Assembly: GCF_001570525.1 (NCBI RefSeq)
Contig: NZ_BBXC01000008.1
Span: 62,001 to 126,000 of the forward strand
DNA from: Herbidospora sakaeratensis
GTDB taxonomy: Bacteria > Actinomycetota > Actinomycetes > Streptosporangiales > Streptosporangiaceae
Direction of reading: 5' to 3'
DNA length: 64,000 nt
In this document: piece by piece, positions 1 through 8,769 of the stretch
Position numbering within the stretch: the first letter of the stretch is position 1
Layout of the letters: the number at the start of each line of letters is the position of its first letter
Position numbers and translations under genes: made by a program
Notes under the pieces: model-generated
Databases searched by the model: none
The model's input: the letters and a program-made list of their open reading frames with translations, nothing else
What the model was told of the DNA's origin: nothing

Positions 1-374
1 GGCAACCCCGCGGCGGCCGCCGCGAGCGGCCCGGCGAACTCGGCCCGTTCGCTCACGACCAGGTCGGGCCGCCAGTCGGCGACGACCCCGCGGGCGCCCG
101 GCAGGACGTCGGCCGCGATGAGGGCGAACGCCCGGCCGTGCGCCCGCCGGCGGCCGGCCGGATCGGGGGTGTCCCGGTCGGCGCCGGCCAGCTCGACGAA
201 CCCGTCGGCGGGGCCGAGCGAGGCGACCGGCAGCCCGGCGGCGGCGACGGCGGCGCAGAACGCCTCCGCCGTCGCCACCAGGACCTCGTGCCCGCAGGCC
301 CGCGCGGCCCAGGCCAGCGGCACCAGGGGATGGAGGTGGCCGCGCAGGGGCGCGGTCGTGAACAGCAGGCGCAT
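1..374 (-). CDS. Glycosyltransferase, N-terminal 124 residues (runs off left edge)
   Basis: The reverse strand from an ATG at 374 stays open to the window edge. It begins MRLLFTTAPLRGHLHPLVPL and continues with AGHEVLVAT-like and DWRPDLVVSE segments. These are the hallmark N-terminal (acceptor-domain) features of GT-B, family-1 antibiotic glycosyltransferases. It starts 16 nt after the stop of the 2,3-dehydratase gene, so it is the last visible gene of a left-going operon. It differs from the eight-gene array further right (PLRGHLHP instead of xPEKxxFxxM), so it is a ninth, more distant transferase. The donor domain is outside the window, so substrate and completeness cannot be judged. Confidence 0.85.
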   Translation of the reverse strand, partial: MRLLFTTAPLRGHLHPLVPLAWAARACGHEVLVATAEAFCAAVAAAGLPVASLGPADGFVELAGADRDTPDPAGRRRAHGRAFALIAADVLPGARGVVADWRPDLVVSERAEFAGPLAAAAAGL

Positions 375-390
375 CAGGGACTCCGGGACG

Positions 391-1761
391 TCAGCACAGG
401 CTGTGCAGGCAGGCGAGCAGGCTACGGGCCTCGATGTTCAGATAATGGCCGTGGTGGAGCAGGTCCAGGAGTTGCCGGACCGTCATCCAGCGGAAGTTCG
501 GCGGAACATCGATGGGGATCTCGTCGCCCACCTCGACGATCTGGTAGCGCGTCAGCGCCCGGTAGAACCGCCCGCCCTCCTCGGAGAGCACCGTGTCGTA
601 GCGGGTCACGCCGGTCTCGGAGAGCAGGATGTCGCGCAGGAACGTGTCCTCCACGTCCTGGGGCTCCACGCCGGGCGGCAGGTGCACCGTCGGCGCCATC
701 TCCACCAGGTCGACCAGCCCGTATTCGGGCCGGGCCTGGACGAGCAGGTGCAGCACGCCGTCGACGGGACGGGCCAGGAAGACCGCGCGGCCCTGCCCGC
801 AGGGGTGCAGCAGCGGCTGTGTCCAGCGGGTCACCTCCCGGGTCCTGGCCGCCACCTCGACCGCGATGATCTCGAAGAGGCGGCCGTCGCGCTCGGACAA
901 CTCGTACTCGCCGCGTTCCCAGCCCTTCACCGAGTCGAGCGGCACCAGCCGGGCCGTCCAGTCGCAGCGGGTCTTGGCCTCGGTGAACCAGCTCAGCGCC
1001 TCGCCCGCCGTGTGGAGCGTGTCCTGCGGCCGCCGGTACGAGCGCAGCAGCGCCTCGCCGAACGCGTCGCGCGGCTCGGGCCGTTCGGGGGTCTCGAACG
1101 GAAGACAGGACAACACCGTCCTGGCGTCCATGTTGACGAGGTTCTCGATCCGGGTCAGCTCGCGGATCTGGGCCAGGGTGAGCCAGGCGAAGTCCTCCAG
1201 CACCGGCAGGTCCCCGGTGACCTCCACGACCATGTTGCGGTTGCGCTTGCGCCAGAACCAGGCGCCCTGCTCCGACTGGAGCACGTCGACCAGGACCTTG
1301 CCGCGCCGCTCCCCCATGAACAGGTCGAGGTAGGGGGGCCGCGCGCCGCGGTGCACCCGCGTGTAATTGCTCCGGGTGGCCTGCACCGTCGGCGAGATCT
1401 GCAGGGTGTTGACGTTGCCCGGCTCCATCTTGGCCTGCATGAGGCAGTGCAGCACGCCGTCGAACCGTTTGACGACGATGCCGAGCACGCCGATCTCGGG
1501 CTGGTTGATGATCGGCTGGGCCCAGGTGTCGGCCCCGCCGTCGCGCACCCGCAGGCCCTCGATGGTGAAGAAGCGGCCGCTCGCGTGGCCGAGGTTGCCG
1601 GTGTCGGGGTGGAACGACCAGTCGTCGAGGGCGGAGAAGGGGATCCTGCGCACGTCGAAGCGGCCGGCGGCGAGCCGTTCGGCCCACCAGCCGTGGAACT
1701 CGGCGGTGGTCATCAGCGCGCCGTCGTCGGTGCCCGCCGCCGATGAGGCGAGTGCGGTCAT
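391..1761 (-). CDS. NDP-4-keto-6-deoxyhexose 2,3-dehydratase
   Basis: The 456-residue protein has the internal duplication typical of the EryBVI/TylX3/Gra-Orf27 family. Two similar halves carry W-x-QPxIxQPEIG / DGVLHCLMQAK and W-TQPLL / DGVLHLLVQAR segments, each followed by an AP/SPTV motif. Family members remove water across C2-C3 of dTDP-4-keto-6-deoxyglucose, the first step to 2-deoxysugars; the unstable product is then reduced or transaminated at C3. The ATG at 1761 lies 2 nt after the stop of the aminotransferase gene, indicating coupled translation. Length is normal for the family (about 450-490). Function is well supported by family; the exact sugar made is inferred. Confidence 0.93.
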   Translation of the reverse strand: MTALASSAAGTDDGALMTTAEFHGWWAERLAAGRFDVRRIPFSALDDWSFHPDTGNLGHASGRFFTIEGLRVRDGGADTWAQPIINQPEIGVLGIVVKRFDGVLHCLMQAKMEPGNVNTLQISPTVQATRSNYTRVHRGARPPYLDLFMGERRGKVLVDVLQSEQGAWFWRKRNRNMVVEVTGDLPVLEDFAWLTLAQIRELTRIENLVNMDARTVLSCLPFETPERPEPRDAFGEALLRSYRRPQDTLHTAGEALSWFTEAKTRCDWTARLVPLDSVKGWERGEYELSERDGRLFEIIAVEVAARTREVTRWTQPLLHPCGQGRAVFLARPVDGVLHLLVQARPEYGLVDLVEMAPTVHLPPGVEPQDVEDTFLRDILLSETGVTRYDTVLSEEGGRFYRALTRYQIVEVGDEIPIDVPPNFRWMTVRQLLDLLHHGHYLNIEARSLLACLHSLC

Positions 1762-1763
1762 GG

Positions 1764-2873
1764 TCAGAGCCCGGCCAGGACGTCGTGCACGGCGGCGATG
1801 ACCCGGTCCTGCTCGGCGTCGCCGAGCGAGGGGTACATCGGCAGCGAGAAGATCTCCTTCGCGGCCGCCTCGGTCACCGGCAGGGAGCCCTCGCGGTAGC
1901 CGAGGTGGGCGAAGCCCGACTGGGTGTGCACCGGCCACGGGTAGCTGATGTTCAGCGAGACGCCGTGGCCCCTGAGCGCCTCCATGACGCGGTCGCGTTC
2001 GGGGTGGCGCACGACGTACACGTAGTAGACGTGGGTGTTGCCCGGGGCCGTCTTCGGGGTGATCAGCCCGGTGCCGGCGAACGCCTCGGCGTAGCGGTCG
2101 GCGATGGCCTGGCGGCGGGCGACGTAGTCGTCCAGCCGGGTGAGCTTGCGGCGCAGGATCTCGGCCTGCACCTCGTCGAGGCGGCTGTTGTAGCCGGGCG
2201 TGGAGACGACGTAGTAGCGCTCCTCCATGCCGTAGTAGCGCAGCCGGCGCAGATTGGCCGCCACGTCGTCGTCGCCGGTGACGGTGGCGCCGCCGTCGCC
2301 GTAGGCCCCCAGCACCTTGGTCGGGTAGAAGGAGAAGGCGGCGGCGCGGCCCATCGAGCCGGCGATCCGGCCGTGGTGGCGGGCGCCGTGGGCCTGCGCG
2401 CAGTCCTCCAGGATCGGCAGGCCGTGCTCCTCGGCGAGCGCCTCCAGCGGGGCCATGTCCACGCACTGGCCGTAGAGGTGGACGGGCAGGATGCAGCGGG
2501 TGCGCGGGGTGATCGCGCCGGCCACCTGGGACACGTCCATCAGGTAGGTCTCGGGGTCGACGTCCACGAACACCGGCACGGCCCCGACCGCGTCGATCGC
2601 GACCACCGTGGGCGCGGCCGTGTTGGAGACCGTGATCACCTCGTCACCGGCCCCGATCCCCAGGGCGCGCAGGCCGAGCACGATGGCGTTGGTCCCGTTG
2701 TCGACGCCGACGCAGTGGGCCACCCCGTTGTAGGCGGCGAACTCCCGCTCGAAGCCCTCCACCGACGGCCCGAGCACGAGACGGCCCGAACGGAACACGG
2801 TGTCGACGGCGTCGATGATGTCGTCGCGCTCTTTCTCGTACTCGGGCAGGTAACCCCAGACGTGGAGGGTCAT
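1764..2873 (-). CDS. dTDP-3-keto-6-deoxyhexose 3-aminotransferase (TylB/DesV type)
   Basis: A 369-residue PLP enzyme of the DegT/DnrJ/EryC1 fold. The N-terminus ([14 protein letters not shown], then [28 protein letters not shown] and [13 protein letters not shown]) follows the TylB/DesV subgroup, which installs an amino group at C3. The PLP-binding lysine is K186 in [15 protein letters not shown]. With the 2,3-dehydratase next door, the simplest product is a 2,3,6-trideoxy-3-aminohexose of the daunosamine/vancosamine type. The neighbouring GNAT gene ends 14 nt upstream in the same operon. Regiochemistry is inferred from motif similarity, not shown. Confidence 0.93.
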   Translation of the reverse strand: MTLHVWGYLPEYEKERDDIIDAVDTVFRSGRLVLGPSVEGFEREFAAYNGVAHCVGVDNGTNAIVLGLRALGIGAGDEVITVSNTAAPTVVAIDAVGAVPVFVDVDPETYLMDVSQVAGAITPRTRCILPVHLYGQCVDMAPLEALAEEHGLPILEDCAQAHGARHHGRIAGSMGRAAAFSFYPTKVLGAYGDGGATVTGDDDVAANLRRLRYYGMEERYYVVSTPGYNSRLDEVQAEILRRKLTRLDDYVARRQAIADRYAEAFAGTGLITPKTAPGNTHVYYVYVVRHPERDRVMEALRGHGVSLNISYPWPVHTQSGFAHLGYREGSLPVTEAAAKEIFSLPMYPSLGDAEQDRVIAAVHDVLAGL

Positions 2874-2887
2874 CGAAGCGCCACCTC

Positions 2888-3418
2888 TCAGACGATGTTC
2901 TTGACAAGGTCCACGCCGTGCTCGTCCCAGCGTTCGCGGTAGACCGCGAACACGTGGACGTCCCAGGTGCGGCCGTGGAAGTACGTGTGCCTGGGCAGGA
3001 CCGCCTCGGCCTCGACCACGGCCGCGTCCGGCCCGGCGAAGCCGAGGGCGGCCGGCGACGGGTCGACGGTGTGGAAGTAGACCTTCTTGATGCGCCACAT
3101 CGCGAACGCGAAGTTGACCGTGAGCGTCGCGACGTCGCGCCTGATCTCGTCGGGCTGCCCGCCCAGGTGGACCTCGGCGGTCACGTGGCCGGCCACCGAC
3201 GGCTCCGACAGCGTGCTGAATCCGGCGACCTCGCCGGTGTCCTTGCGGTGCACCAGGAAACACGCCGACAGGCCCTGGCCGAAGGAGTCGGCGTACCGGT
3301 CCAGCAGCGGCAGGCCGCCGTGCCCCAGGCGGAAGAGGATCTCGTAGACCCGGGCGGCGTCCTTGGCCCCCGCCGGGCGCAACTCGATCTGCCCGGACTC
3401 GGTGTGCGGAAACAGCAT
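2888..3418 (-). CDS. GNAT-fold N-acyltransferase (cluster gene)
   Basis: The 176-residue protein resembles RimJ/RimL-like acetyltransferases: [17 protein letters not shown] at the start, a [10 protein letters not shown] strand, and a C-terminal [19 protein letters not shown] segment. That last segment matches the FRGRYWDLHNFQVERSDW region of the second GNAT in the cluster (7055-7741), so the two are related. It is the first gene of the left-going sugar operon and its ATG at 3418 faces the divergent ACP gene. Likely roles are N-acylation of an amino sugar or transfer of the hydroxycinnamoyl group from the ACP; the sequence does not decide between them. Confidence 0.8.
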   Translation of the reverse strand: MLFPHTESGQIELRPAGAKDAARVYEILFRLGHGGLPLLDRYADSFGQGLSACFLVHRKDTGEVAGFSTLSEPSVAGHVTAEVHLGGQPDEIRRDVATLTVNFAFAMWRIKKVYFHTVDPSPAALGFAGPDAAVVEAEAVLPRHTYFHGRTWDVHVFAVYRERWDEHGVDLVKNIV

Positions 3419-3612
3419 TTCTGGGTCACCCTCGTTTCACTCGAAATGAATTAGGGATGCACGAATGGCAGGTGTACCACACGGGGCGGGGCCGCAGGAA
3501 TGGCGATGACATTCACCGGACGCGGGCTATTGTCCCCGTTGTGGCCAGCTGACTAGCGTCGTCGGCGTTTCGCCTTTGAACGTCGCCGCGACCGCACGAA
3601 AGGACGAAGTAC
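3419..3612. promoter_or_regulatory. Divergent promoter region between the two sugar/GT operons
   Basis: A 194-bp gap separates the divergent GNAT (left) and ACP (right) genes and must hold both operon promoters. For the right-going operon, TTGTCC (3530-3535) and TAGCGT (3554-3559) are separated by 18 nt, a plausible -35/-10 pair. An AAAGGAC ribosome-binding site precedes the ACP ATG at 3613. No clear operator palindrome was seen. The pair was picked by eye. Confidence 0.4.
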
Positions 3613-3933
3613 ATGCCGGACAATGACCACGCGACCGCCGTCGACCTGACCCTGGTCGACGAGGTGGAGCGCATGGTGCGGGGCACGGCCGAGATGATCT
3701 GCGCCGAGCAGCCGGACGTGCCGCAGCCCGACTCGCTGCGCGATCTCGACTCCTTCTCGATGGTCCAGGTGCTGCTGGAACTGGAGAACACCACGCAGCT
3801 CAAGCTCCTGGAGAAGCTCGAGGGCTTCCAGGGCGAGAGCTTCCGCGACCTGGCGGAGTTCATCGTCCAGACGACCGCCGACGAGGAGGCCGCGCAGGCC
3901 GCGGCGGGCGACGGCGAGCCGACCCGCGTCTAG
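3613..3933 (+). CDS. Free-standing acyl carrier protein
   Basis: A 106-residue acidic protein with the carrier-protein signature D46-S47-F48 in DLDSFSMVQVLLELE; Ser47 is the expected phosphopantetheine site. The following helix and LEGFQGESFRDLAEFI match the ACP/PCP fold. It is the first gene of the right-going operon. No ketosynthase, acyltransferase or NRPS module is in the window. The natural partner is therefore the adenylating ligase at 22368-23492, giving a hydroxycinnamoyl-S-ACP. That partnership is inferred from co-occurrence. The C-terminal tail (EEAAQAAAGDGEP) looks disordered. Confidence 0.88.
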   Translation: MPDNDHATAVDLTLVDEVERMVRGTAEMICAEQPDVPQPDSLRDLDSFSMVQVLLELENTTQLKLLEKLEGFQGESFRDLAEFIVQTTADEEAAQAAAGDGEPTRV

Positions 3934-4043
3934 CGCCGGACCTGCTGCGCTGTCCCGCTGGCGAGACAGCGCAGCGGGCGCCGGCATTGGCCGGGAAATC
4001 ATTTCCAATTGTCTCGCGGAGTTCCGGGACCCAGGGTGACGAC

Positions 4044-4544
4044 ATGTCCGACACATTGCCCGCATTGAAACCGCCGAGCCATCGGGTCGAACGGCGTGCG
4101 ATTCTCTTGTGGACGCTGTACGCGCTGATCTGGGGAATATCGGTCATCGGCGTGCTGGTGGCCCTCTACGTATTCCTGCCGGCGACCCGGCCGTGGATCC
4201 AGCCGTTCCTGTGGATTCTGCCGCCGATTTATCTGCTGTATTTGACGCGGGTGCCGTACTGGCGTTATCGGGTGCACCGCTGGGAGATCACCGACGAGGC
4301 CGTCTACGCCCTGAGCGGCTGGATCGTCCGCGAGTGGCGGATCGTGCCCATCTCGCGCATCCAGTCGATCGACGTCAAGAAGGGGCCGCTGCAGAGCCGG
4401 CTGCGCCTGGCCACGCTGAAGATCTCGACGGCGGCGGCGAGCGAGGGCGGGATCAGCATCATCGGACTCGACGCGGACGTCGCCGAGCGCTGCTCGGACC
4501 GGCTTACCGACCTGACCCAGACGGTGCCCGGGGACGCCACGTGA
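4044..4544 (+). CDS. YdbS-like bacterial PH-domain membrane protein
   Basis: The 166-residue protein has two N-terminal membrane helices (about residues 25-45 and 55-72: TLYALIWGISVIGVLVALYV, then FLWILPPIYLLYLT). A bPH2 domain (PF03703 type) follows with WRIVPISRIQSIDVKKGPLQSRLRLATLKI. The ATG at 4044 is preceded by AGGGTGAC; an upstream ATG at 3987 would add 19 polar residues and lacks a good RBS. It overlaps the next gene by GTGA. The YdbS/YdbT pair of Bacillus subtilis belongs to the SigW envelope-stress regulon and contributes to resistance to antimicrobial peptides, so a self-resistance role here is an inference. Confidence 0.82.
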   Translation: MSDTLPALKPPSHRVERRAILLWTLYALIWGISVIGVLVALYVFLPATRPWIQPFLWILPPIYLLYLTRVPYWRYRVHRWEITDEAVYALSGWIVREWRIVPISRIQSIDVKKGPLQSRLRLATLKISTAAASEGGISIIGLDADVAERCSDRLTDLTQTVPGDAT

Positions 4545-6097
4545 GCGCGGTCGCCCTCGACGACGCCGGATGGCAGCGGCTCAACAGCCGGGTGGCCTGG
4601 GTCGACCTCGGCAAGATGGTGGTCACCTTCATCCCCAGCGTGGTGGCCGCGGTCGTCTTCGACCAGGGCCTCCAGGCGTGGCCGGTCTTCATCGTGACCG
4701 GCCTCGGGGTCGTCTCCAGCGTGCTCGACCTCAAGCGCTGGATGCACACCCGCTACCGGGTCGGCGCCGACCGGATGGAGATCCGCAAGGGCTGGCTGAT
4801 CCGCCGGTACCGGTCGGTGCCGCGCGACCGCATCCGCACCGTGGACACCAGCGCCAAGCTGCGGCACCGCCTCGCGGGGCTGCGGGTGGTGCACATCTCC
4901 TCGGGCGAGGCCCGCACGTCGTTCAAGCTCGACGCGCTGGAGTCGCGGACGGCCGAACGGCTGCGCGCCGACCTGCTGGGCGTCACCCCCGCCGTGGAGA
5001 CCGCCGAGGTCAAGGCGGAGGAGACGGTGCTCGCCCGGCTGCGCTGGTCGTGGTTCGTCTACAACATCGTCAGCGTCTGGGCCTTCCTGGTCTCGGGGCT
5101 GCTGCTGCTGAGCGCCTACCTGACCATGCAGACGTTCGGGGTCGACCTGCGGGAGGTCATCGCGGGCGCGGTCGACTGGAGGTCCCTGGGGCTCGGCTGG
5201 ACGATCGTGGTGGCCACGGCCGGCTGCTTCGTGCTGGGCACCTTCGGCATGGCGCTCAACTACCTGCGGGAGAAGGCCAACTTCCGGCTCGTCCGCACCC
5301 GGACCGACGACGGCACCGCCCTGCTGACCCGCCAGGGCATGTTCCGCATCCGCGAGGTCTACCGCGACGACCGGCGGCTGCGCGGCGTCGCCATCAGCGA
5401 GCCGCTGCTGTCACGGTGGTTGCGGCTGGCCGAGACCGAGGTCGTGTCGACCGGCCTGAGCTGGACGCCGGGCAGCGACGCGGCCGCCGCCATCCTGCCC
5501 CGCACGTCCGTCGCCGAGGCGCGGCGCGTGGCGGCGCTCGTGCTCGGCGACGAGCACCGGCCGCTGGACGCCCCGCTGCGGCGGCACCCCCGGCCGGCGC
5601 TGCGACGGCGGCTGGTGTGGGCGGGTTACGTGCCGGGCGTCCCGGCGGCGCTGCTGGCCTGGCTGGGCGCGACGGGCGCCGTGCCCGGCTGGATCTGGGC
5701 GGTGCCCGCCGGGCTGATCCCGGTGGCCTGCCTGCTCGCCGTGGTGGCCTACCGCTCGCTCGGGCACGCCATGGCCGGGCCCTACCTGGTGATGCGGTCG
5801 GGGCTGATCCGGCGCACGACGGTCGTGCTGCAGAGCCGGGGCGTCATCGGCTGGGGGGTCCGGCAGTCGCTGCTCCAGCGGCGGCTCGGTCTCGCGACGC
5901 TGCGGGTGCAGACCGCGGCGGGCAACCGCGTCTACGAAGTGCCCGACATCGCGGCCGGGGAGGCGGCGGCCTTCGCGCACGCCGCGACCCCCGTGATCCT
6001 GGCTCCGATCCTTGCCGAGGGGGCGGCGGAGGCCGTTTCTGATCCCCAACCTGATGGGCAGGAGGCACACATTGCGCACGACCCAGCTCACGGATGA
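4541..6097 (+). CDS. YdbT-like multi-PH-domain membrane protein
   Basis: A 518-residue protein starting at GTG 4541 inside the stop of the YdbS-like gene. It carries three PH-like repeats: RYRSVPRDRIRTVDTSAKLRHRLAGL, a middle degenerate copy, and VVLQSRGVIGWGVRQSLLQRRLGLATL. Membrane-helix pairs lie between them (for example VSVWAFLVSGLLLLSAYL and AWLGATGAVPGWIWAVPAGL). This three-repeat layout is that of B. subtilis YdbT. It partners the preceding gene, probably in one membrane complex. Its last codons overlap the aldo/keto reductase start by 26 nt, so it is physically locked into the glycosylation operon. Confidence 0.82.
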   Translation: MSAVALDDAGWQRLNSRVAWVDLGKMVVTFIPSVVAAVVFDQGLQAWPVFIVTGLGVVSSVLDLKRWMHTRYRVGADRMEIRKGWLIRRYRSVPRDRIRTVDTSAKLRHRLAGLRVVHISSGEARTSFKLDALESRTAERLRADLLGVTPAVETAEVKAEETVLARLRWSWFVYNIVSVWAFLVSGLLLLSAYLTMQTFGVDLREVIAGAVDWRSLGLGWTIVVATAGCFVLGTFGMALNYLREKANFRLVRTRTDDGTALLTRQGMFRIREVYRDDRRLRGVAISEPLLSRWLRLAETEVVSTGLSWTPGSDAAAAILPRTSVAEARRVAALVLGDEHRPLDAPLRRHPRPALRRRLVWAGYVPGVPAALLAWLGATGAVPGWIWAVPAGLIPVACLLAVVAYRSLGHAMAGPYLVMRSGLIRRTTVVLQSRGVIGWGVRQSLLQRRLGLATLRVQTAAGNRVYEVPDIAAGEAAAFAHAATPVILAPILAEGAAEAVSDPQPDGQEAHIAHDPAHG

Positions 6098-7058
6098 CCT
6101 GTCCGTCAGCGCCATCGGCCTGGGCTGCAGTTCGATGTCCCACGGTTACGGGCCGGCCAACCGCGACGACGAGGAGTCCGTCGCGGTCATCCGGGAGGCC
6201 GTCGAGCTCGGCATCGACCTCTTCGACACCGCCGACGTCTACGGGCCGTACACCAACGAACGGCTGCTCCAGCGGGCGCTGGCCACGCACGGCGGCGAGG
6301 TGACGATCGCCACCAAGTGCGGGCTGATCGCGGGGCCCGACGGCAGGTTCCGCCGCAACGGCCGGCCCGACCACCTGCGGGCCGCGTGCGAGGGATCGCT
6401 GCGCCGGCTCGGTGTGGAGGCCATCGACCTCTACCAGCTGCACCGGGTCGACCCGGCCGTCCCCCTGGCGGAGACGTGGGGCGCGCTCGGCGAGCTGGTG
6501 ACCGAGGGCAAGGTCAGGGCGCTGGGCATCTCCCACGCCACCGTCGAGGAGCTCGACCTGGTGCACACGTTGTTCCCGGTCGCCGCCGTGCAGTACGAAC
6601 TGTCGGTGTGGGCCACGGCCTGCCTCGGCGACGTGCTGCCCTGGACGCGACGGCACGGCGTGGGCTTCCTCGCCTTCGCCCCGCTTGGCCGCGGTTTCCT
6701 GTCGGGCCACGTCGACCACGCCGCTCTGGGCGAGGGCGACTCGCGCAACCGGGACCCCCGGTTCAGCCCCGACGCGATGACCGCGAACCGGTGGATCGTC
6801 CAGGGGCTGCGCGAGATCAGCGAACGGCACGGCGCGACCCCGGCGCAGGTCGCCATCGCCTGGGTGCTGGCCCAGGGCGACAACGTGGCGCCCATCCCCG
6901 GCACCCGCAACCGCCGCTGGCTGCGGGAGAACGCGACCGCCGTCGACCTGGTGCTCACCCCCGACGACCTGCGCGACATCGGCGCGCTGCCGCCTCCGGT
7001 GGGCGAGATGAGCTGGGACCAGATCCGCATCGAGACGACGACGGGACAACGACCGTGA
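6072..7058 (+). CDS. Aldo/keto reductase, probable deoxysugar reductase
   Basis: A 328-residue TIM-barrel oxidoreductase. The catalytic tetrad is visible: Asp and Tyr in FDTADVYGPYTNE, Lys in TIATKCG and His in LYQLHRVD; PIPGTRNRRWLREN is the NADP-phosphate-binding region. The TTG at 6072 is chosen because GGAGG (6061-6065) precedes it by 6 nt; an ATG at 6054 lies inside the preceding gene without an RBS. AKRs in macrolide clusters (EryBII/TylCII) reduce the 2,3-enone or 3-keto group left by the 2,3-dehydratase, which is the likely job here. The GLGCSSMSHGYG start looks closer to the AKR13/YakC branch, so the substrate is uncertain. Confidence 0.85.
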   Translation: MRTTQLTDDLSVSAIGLGCSSMSHGYGPANRDDEESVAVIREAVELGIDLFDTADVYGPYTNERLLQRALATHGGEVTIATKCGLIAGPDGRFRRNGRPDHLRAACEGSLRRLGVEAIDLYQLHRVDPAVPLAETWGALGELVTEGKVRALGISHATVEELDLVHTLFPVAAVQYELSVWATACLGDVLPWTRRHGVGFLAFAPLGRGFLSGHVDHAALGEGDSRNRDPRFSPDAMTANRWIVQGLREISERHGATPAQVAIAWVLAQGDNVAPIPGTRNRRWLRENATAVDLVLTPDDLRDIGALPPPVGEMSWDQIRIETTTGQRP

Positions 7059-7741
7059 CCGACACCCCGGCCCCGGCGGCCAAGCCGCGGGTCACCCGCT
7101 TCGCCCTCTCCCCCGCCCCCGCCACCCCGAAGACGACGATCTTCCCGCACACGGTCTCGCGCCGGCTGGCCCTCCATCCGGCGGGCGGCTCCGACCAGCG
7201 CGACTTCGCCCAGCTGTTCGTCCGCACCGGCGTCGAGACGGTGCGCCCGGCCGTCCGGCCCGGCCAGGGCGGCGCCATGCGCGCGTACGCGGCCTTCCGG
7301 GTGACCCGGCTCGGCACCGGCGAGCAGGTGGGCTTCGGCGGGCTGCACAACCTCGACCCGGCCGGGCACGTGCGGTGCGCGGTCTACATGAACCCCGACA
7401 CGGCCCGGCTGGGCGTCGGCTCGGAGGCGATCCTGCTGGTGGTCAACTACGCCTTCGCCACCCTCGACGTCGAGCGGGTGATCGGCCAGACCACGCAGGC
7501 CAGCTTCAGCTCGTTCGGCATCTCCGACCGCGACGAGCGGACCGGGGCGCTGCCGCAGCACCTCTACTTCCGCGGCCGCTACTGGGACCTGCACAACTTC
7601 CAGGTCGAGCGCTCCGACTGGGAGGCGTACATCGACCGTAGGACCGACTGGGAGGAGTTCATGGGCAAGAGCTCCAACGGCGTCCTCCCGCCGTCGCTCG
7701 ACTGGCGGACCGCGCCGGACCGGCCGTTCGACGTGTCCTGA
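7055..7741 (+). CDS. GNAT-fold N-acyltransferase, second cluster copy
   Basis: A 228-residue protein starting at GTG 7055 within the stop (GTGA) of the reductase gene. The first 40 residues are Pro/Ala-rich. The GNAT core includes VGFGGLHNLDPAGHVRCAVYM, a LGVGSEAILLVVNYAFATLDVER helix and FRGRYWDLHNFQVERSDW, similar to the GNAT at 2888-3418. The extra C-terminal tail (EFMGKSSNGVLPPSLDWRT) is distinctive. Two related GNATs in one glycoside cluster suggest acylation of amino sugars; one could take the hydroxycinnamoyl group from the ACP. Donor and acceptor are unknown. Confidence 0.78.
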   Translation: MTDTPAPAAKPRVTRFALSPAPATPKTTIFPHTVSRRLALHPAGGSDQRDFAQLFVRTGVETVRPAVRPGQGGAMRAYAAFRVTRLGTGEQVGFGGLHNLDPAGHVRCAVYMNPDTARLGVGSEAILLVVNYAFATLDVERVIGQTTQASFSSFGISDRDERTGALPQHLYFRGRYWDLHNFQVERSDWEAYIDRRTDWEEFMGKSSNGVLPPSLDWRTAPDRPFDVS

Positions 7742-7773
7742 CCTTGACCCGCATCGGACGTGAAGGAGATGAC

Positions 7774-8769
7774 GTGGCGACCACAACCGCCCCACCACTG
7801 ATCACCGTTCTCGGCGCCTCCGGGCTGCTCGGCACGGCCATCACCCGTGAGCTGGCCGACCGGCCGGTCCGGTTGCGGCTCGTCGGTCGCCGCCCCACCT
7901 CCGTCCCGCCGGGCCCGCGCGCCGAGGTGGAGGTGCGCGCCCTGGACCTGACGGCGGAGGGCGCGCTCGCCTCCGCCGTCGAGGGCGCCGACGCGGTGAT
8001 CCACCTGGTCGCCCACATGGGCCGGGCGAGCACCTGGCGGGTGGCCGCCGTCGACCCCGTCGCCGAGCAGGTCAACCTCGGCCTGGTGCACCGGCTGCTC
8101 GACGCGGTGCGGGCGAGCCGCCCGGCCCGCCCGCCGGTGCTGCTGTTCGCCGGGTCGGCCTCGCAGGTCGGCCGCTCGTCGTCGGCTCTGGTGGACGGCA
8201 GCGAGCAGGACGAACCGCTGACCGCGTACGACCAGCAGAAACTCGCGGCCGAGCGGATCATCGAGGCGGCCACCGCCGAGGGCCTGGTACGCGGCAGCAC
8301 GCTGCGCCTGGCCACCCTCTACAGCCAGGGCGTCGACCCGACCTCGCTCGACCGGGGGGTGGTGGCGACGATGATGCGCCGCGCCTTCGCCGGCGAGCCG
8401 CTGACGATGTGGCACGACGGCACCGTCAAGCGCGACCTGCTCTGCGTCGACGACACGGCGCGCGCCTTCGTGGCCGCGCTGAACCGGGCCGACGCGGTGG
8501 CGGGCGGGCGCTGGCTCGTCGGCACGGGTCAGGCCACCAGCGTGGCGGAGCTGTTCACGATGATCTCCAAGGTGGTGGCGCGGCGCACCGGCCGGCCGCC
8601 GGTCCCGGTGGCGTCGGTGCCGCCGCCCGAGCACTCGATGCCCACCGACCAGCTCGACTTCGTGCTCGACCCGGCCGCCTTCCAGAAGGTGTCCGGCTGG
8701 TCGGCGCGGGTGCCGCTGATGGAGGGCCTCGAATCGGCGGCCGACGCGATCGCCCGCGAGTCGGCGTGA
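7774..8769 (+). CDS. NDP-hexose 4-ketoreductase (SDR, EryBIV/TylCIV type)
   Basis: A 331-residue extended short-chain dehydrogenase. It has the NAD(P) motif TVLGASGLLGTAIT near the start, the catalytic Ser in FAGSASQVG, and YxxxK in TAYDQQKLAAE. The family sets the C4 stereochemistry in the last reduction of a deoxysugar pathway. The GTG at 7774 is preserved as start because AAGGAG sits about 7 nt upstream; an upstream TTG at 7744 has no RBS. Its stop overlaps the ATG of the first array glycosyltransferase (TGATG), tying sugar completion to transfer. The stereochemical outcome cannot be read from sequence. Confidence 0.9.
   Translation: MATTTAPPLITVLGASGLLGTAITRELADRPVRLRLVGRRPTSVPPGPRAEVEVRALDLTAEGALASAVEGADAVIHLVAHMGRASTWRVAAVDPVAEQVNLGLVHRLLDAVRASRPARPPVLLFAGSASQVGRSSSALVDGSEQDEPLTAYDQQKLAAERIIEAATAEGLVRGSTLRLATLYSQGVDPTSLDRGVVATMMRRAFAGEPLTMWHDGTVKRDLLCVDDTARAFVAALNRADAVAGGRWLVGTGQATSVAELFTMISKVVARRTGRPPVPVASVPPPEHSMPTDQLDFVLDPAAFQKVSGWSARVPLMEGLESAADAIARESA

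Noticed and set aside
3987-4043. Upstream ATG for the YdbS-like protein
   Set aside because: It adds a polar leader before the membrane domain and lacks a Shine-Dalgarno; ATG 4044 has one.
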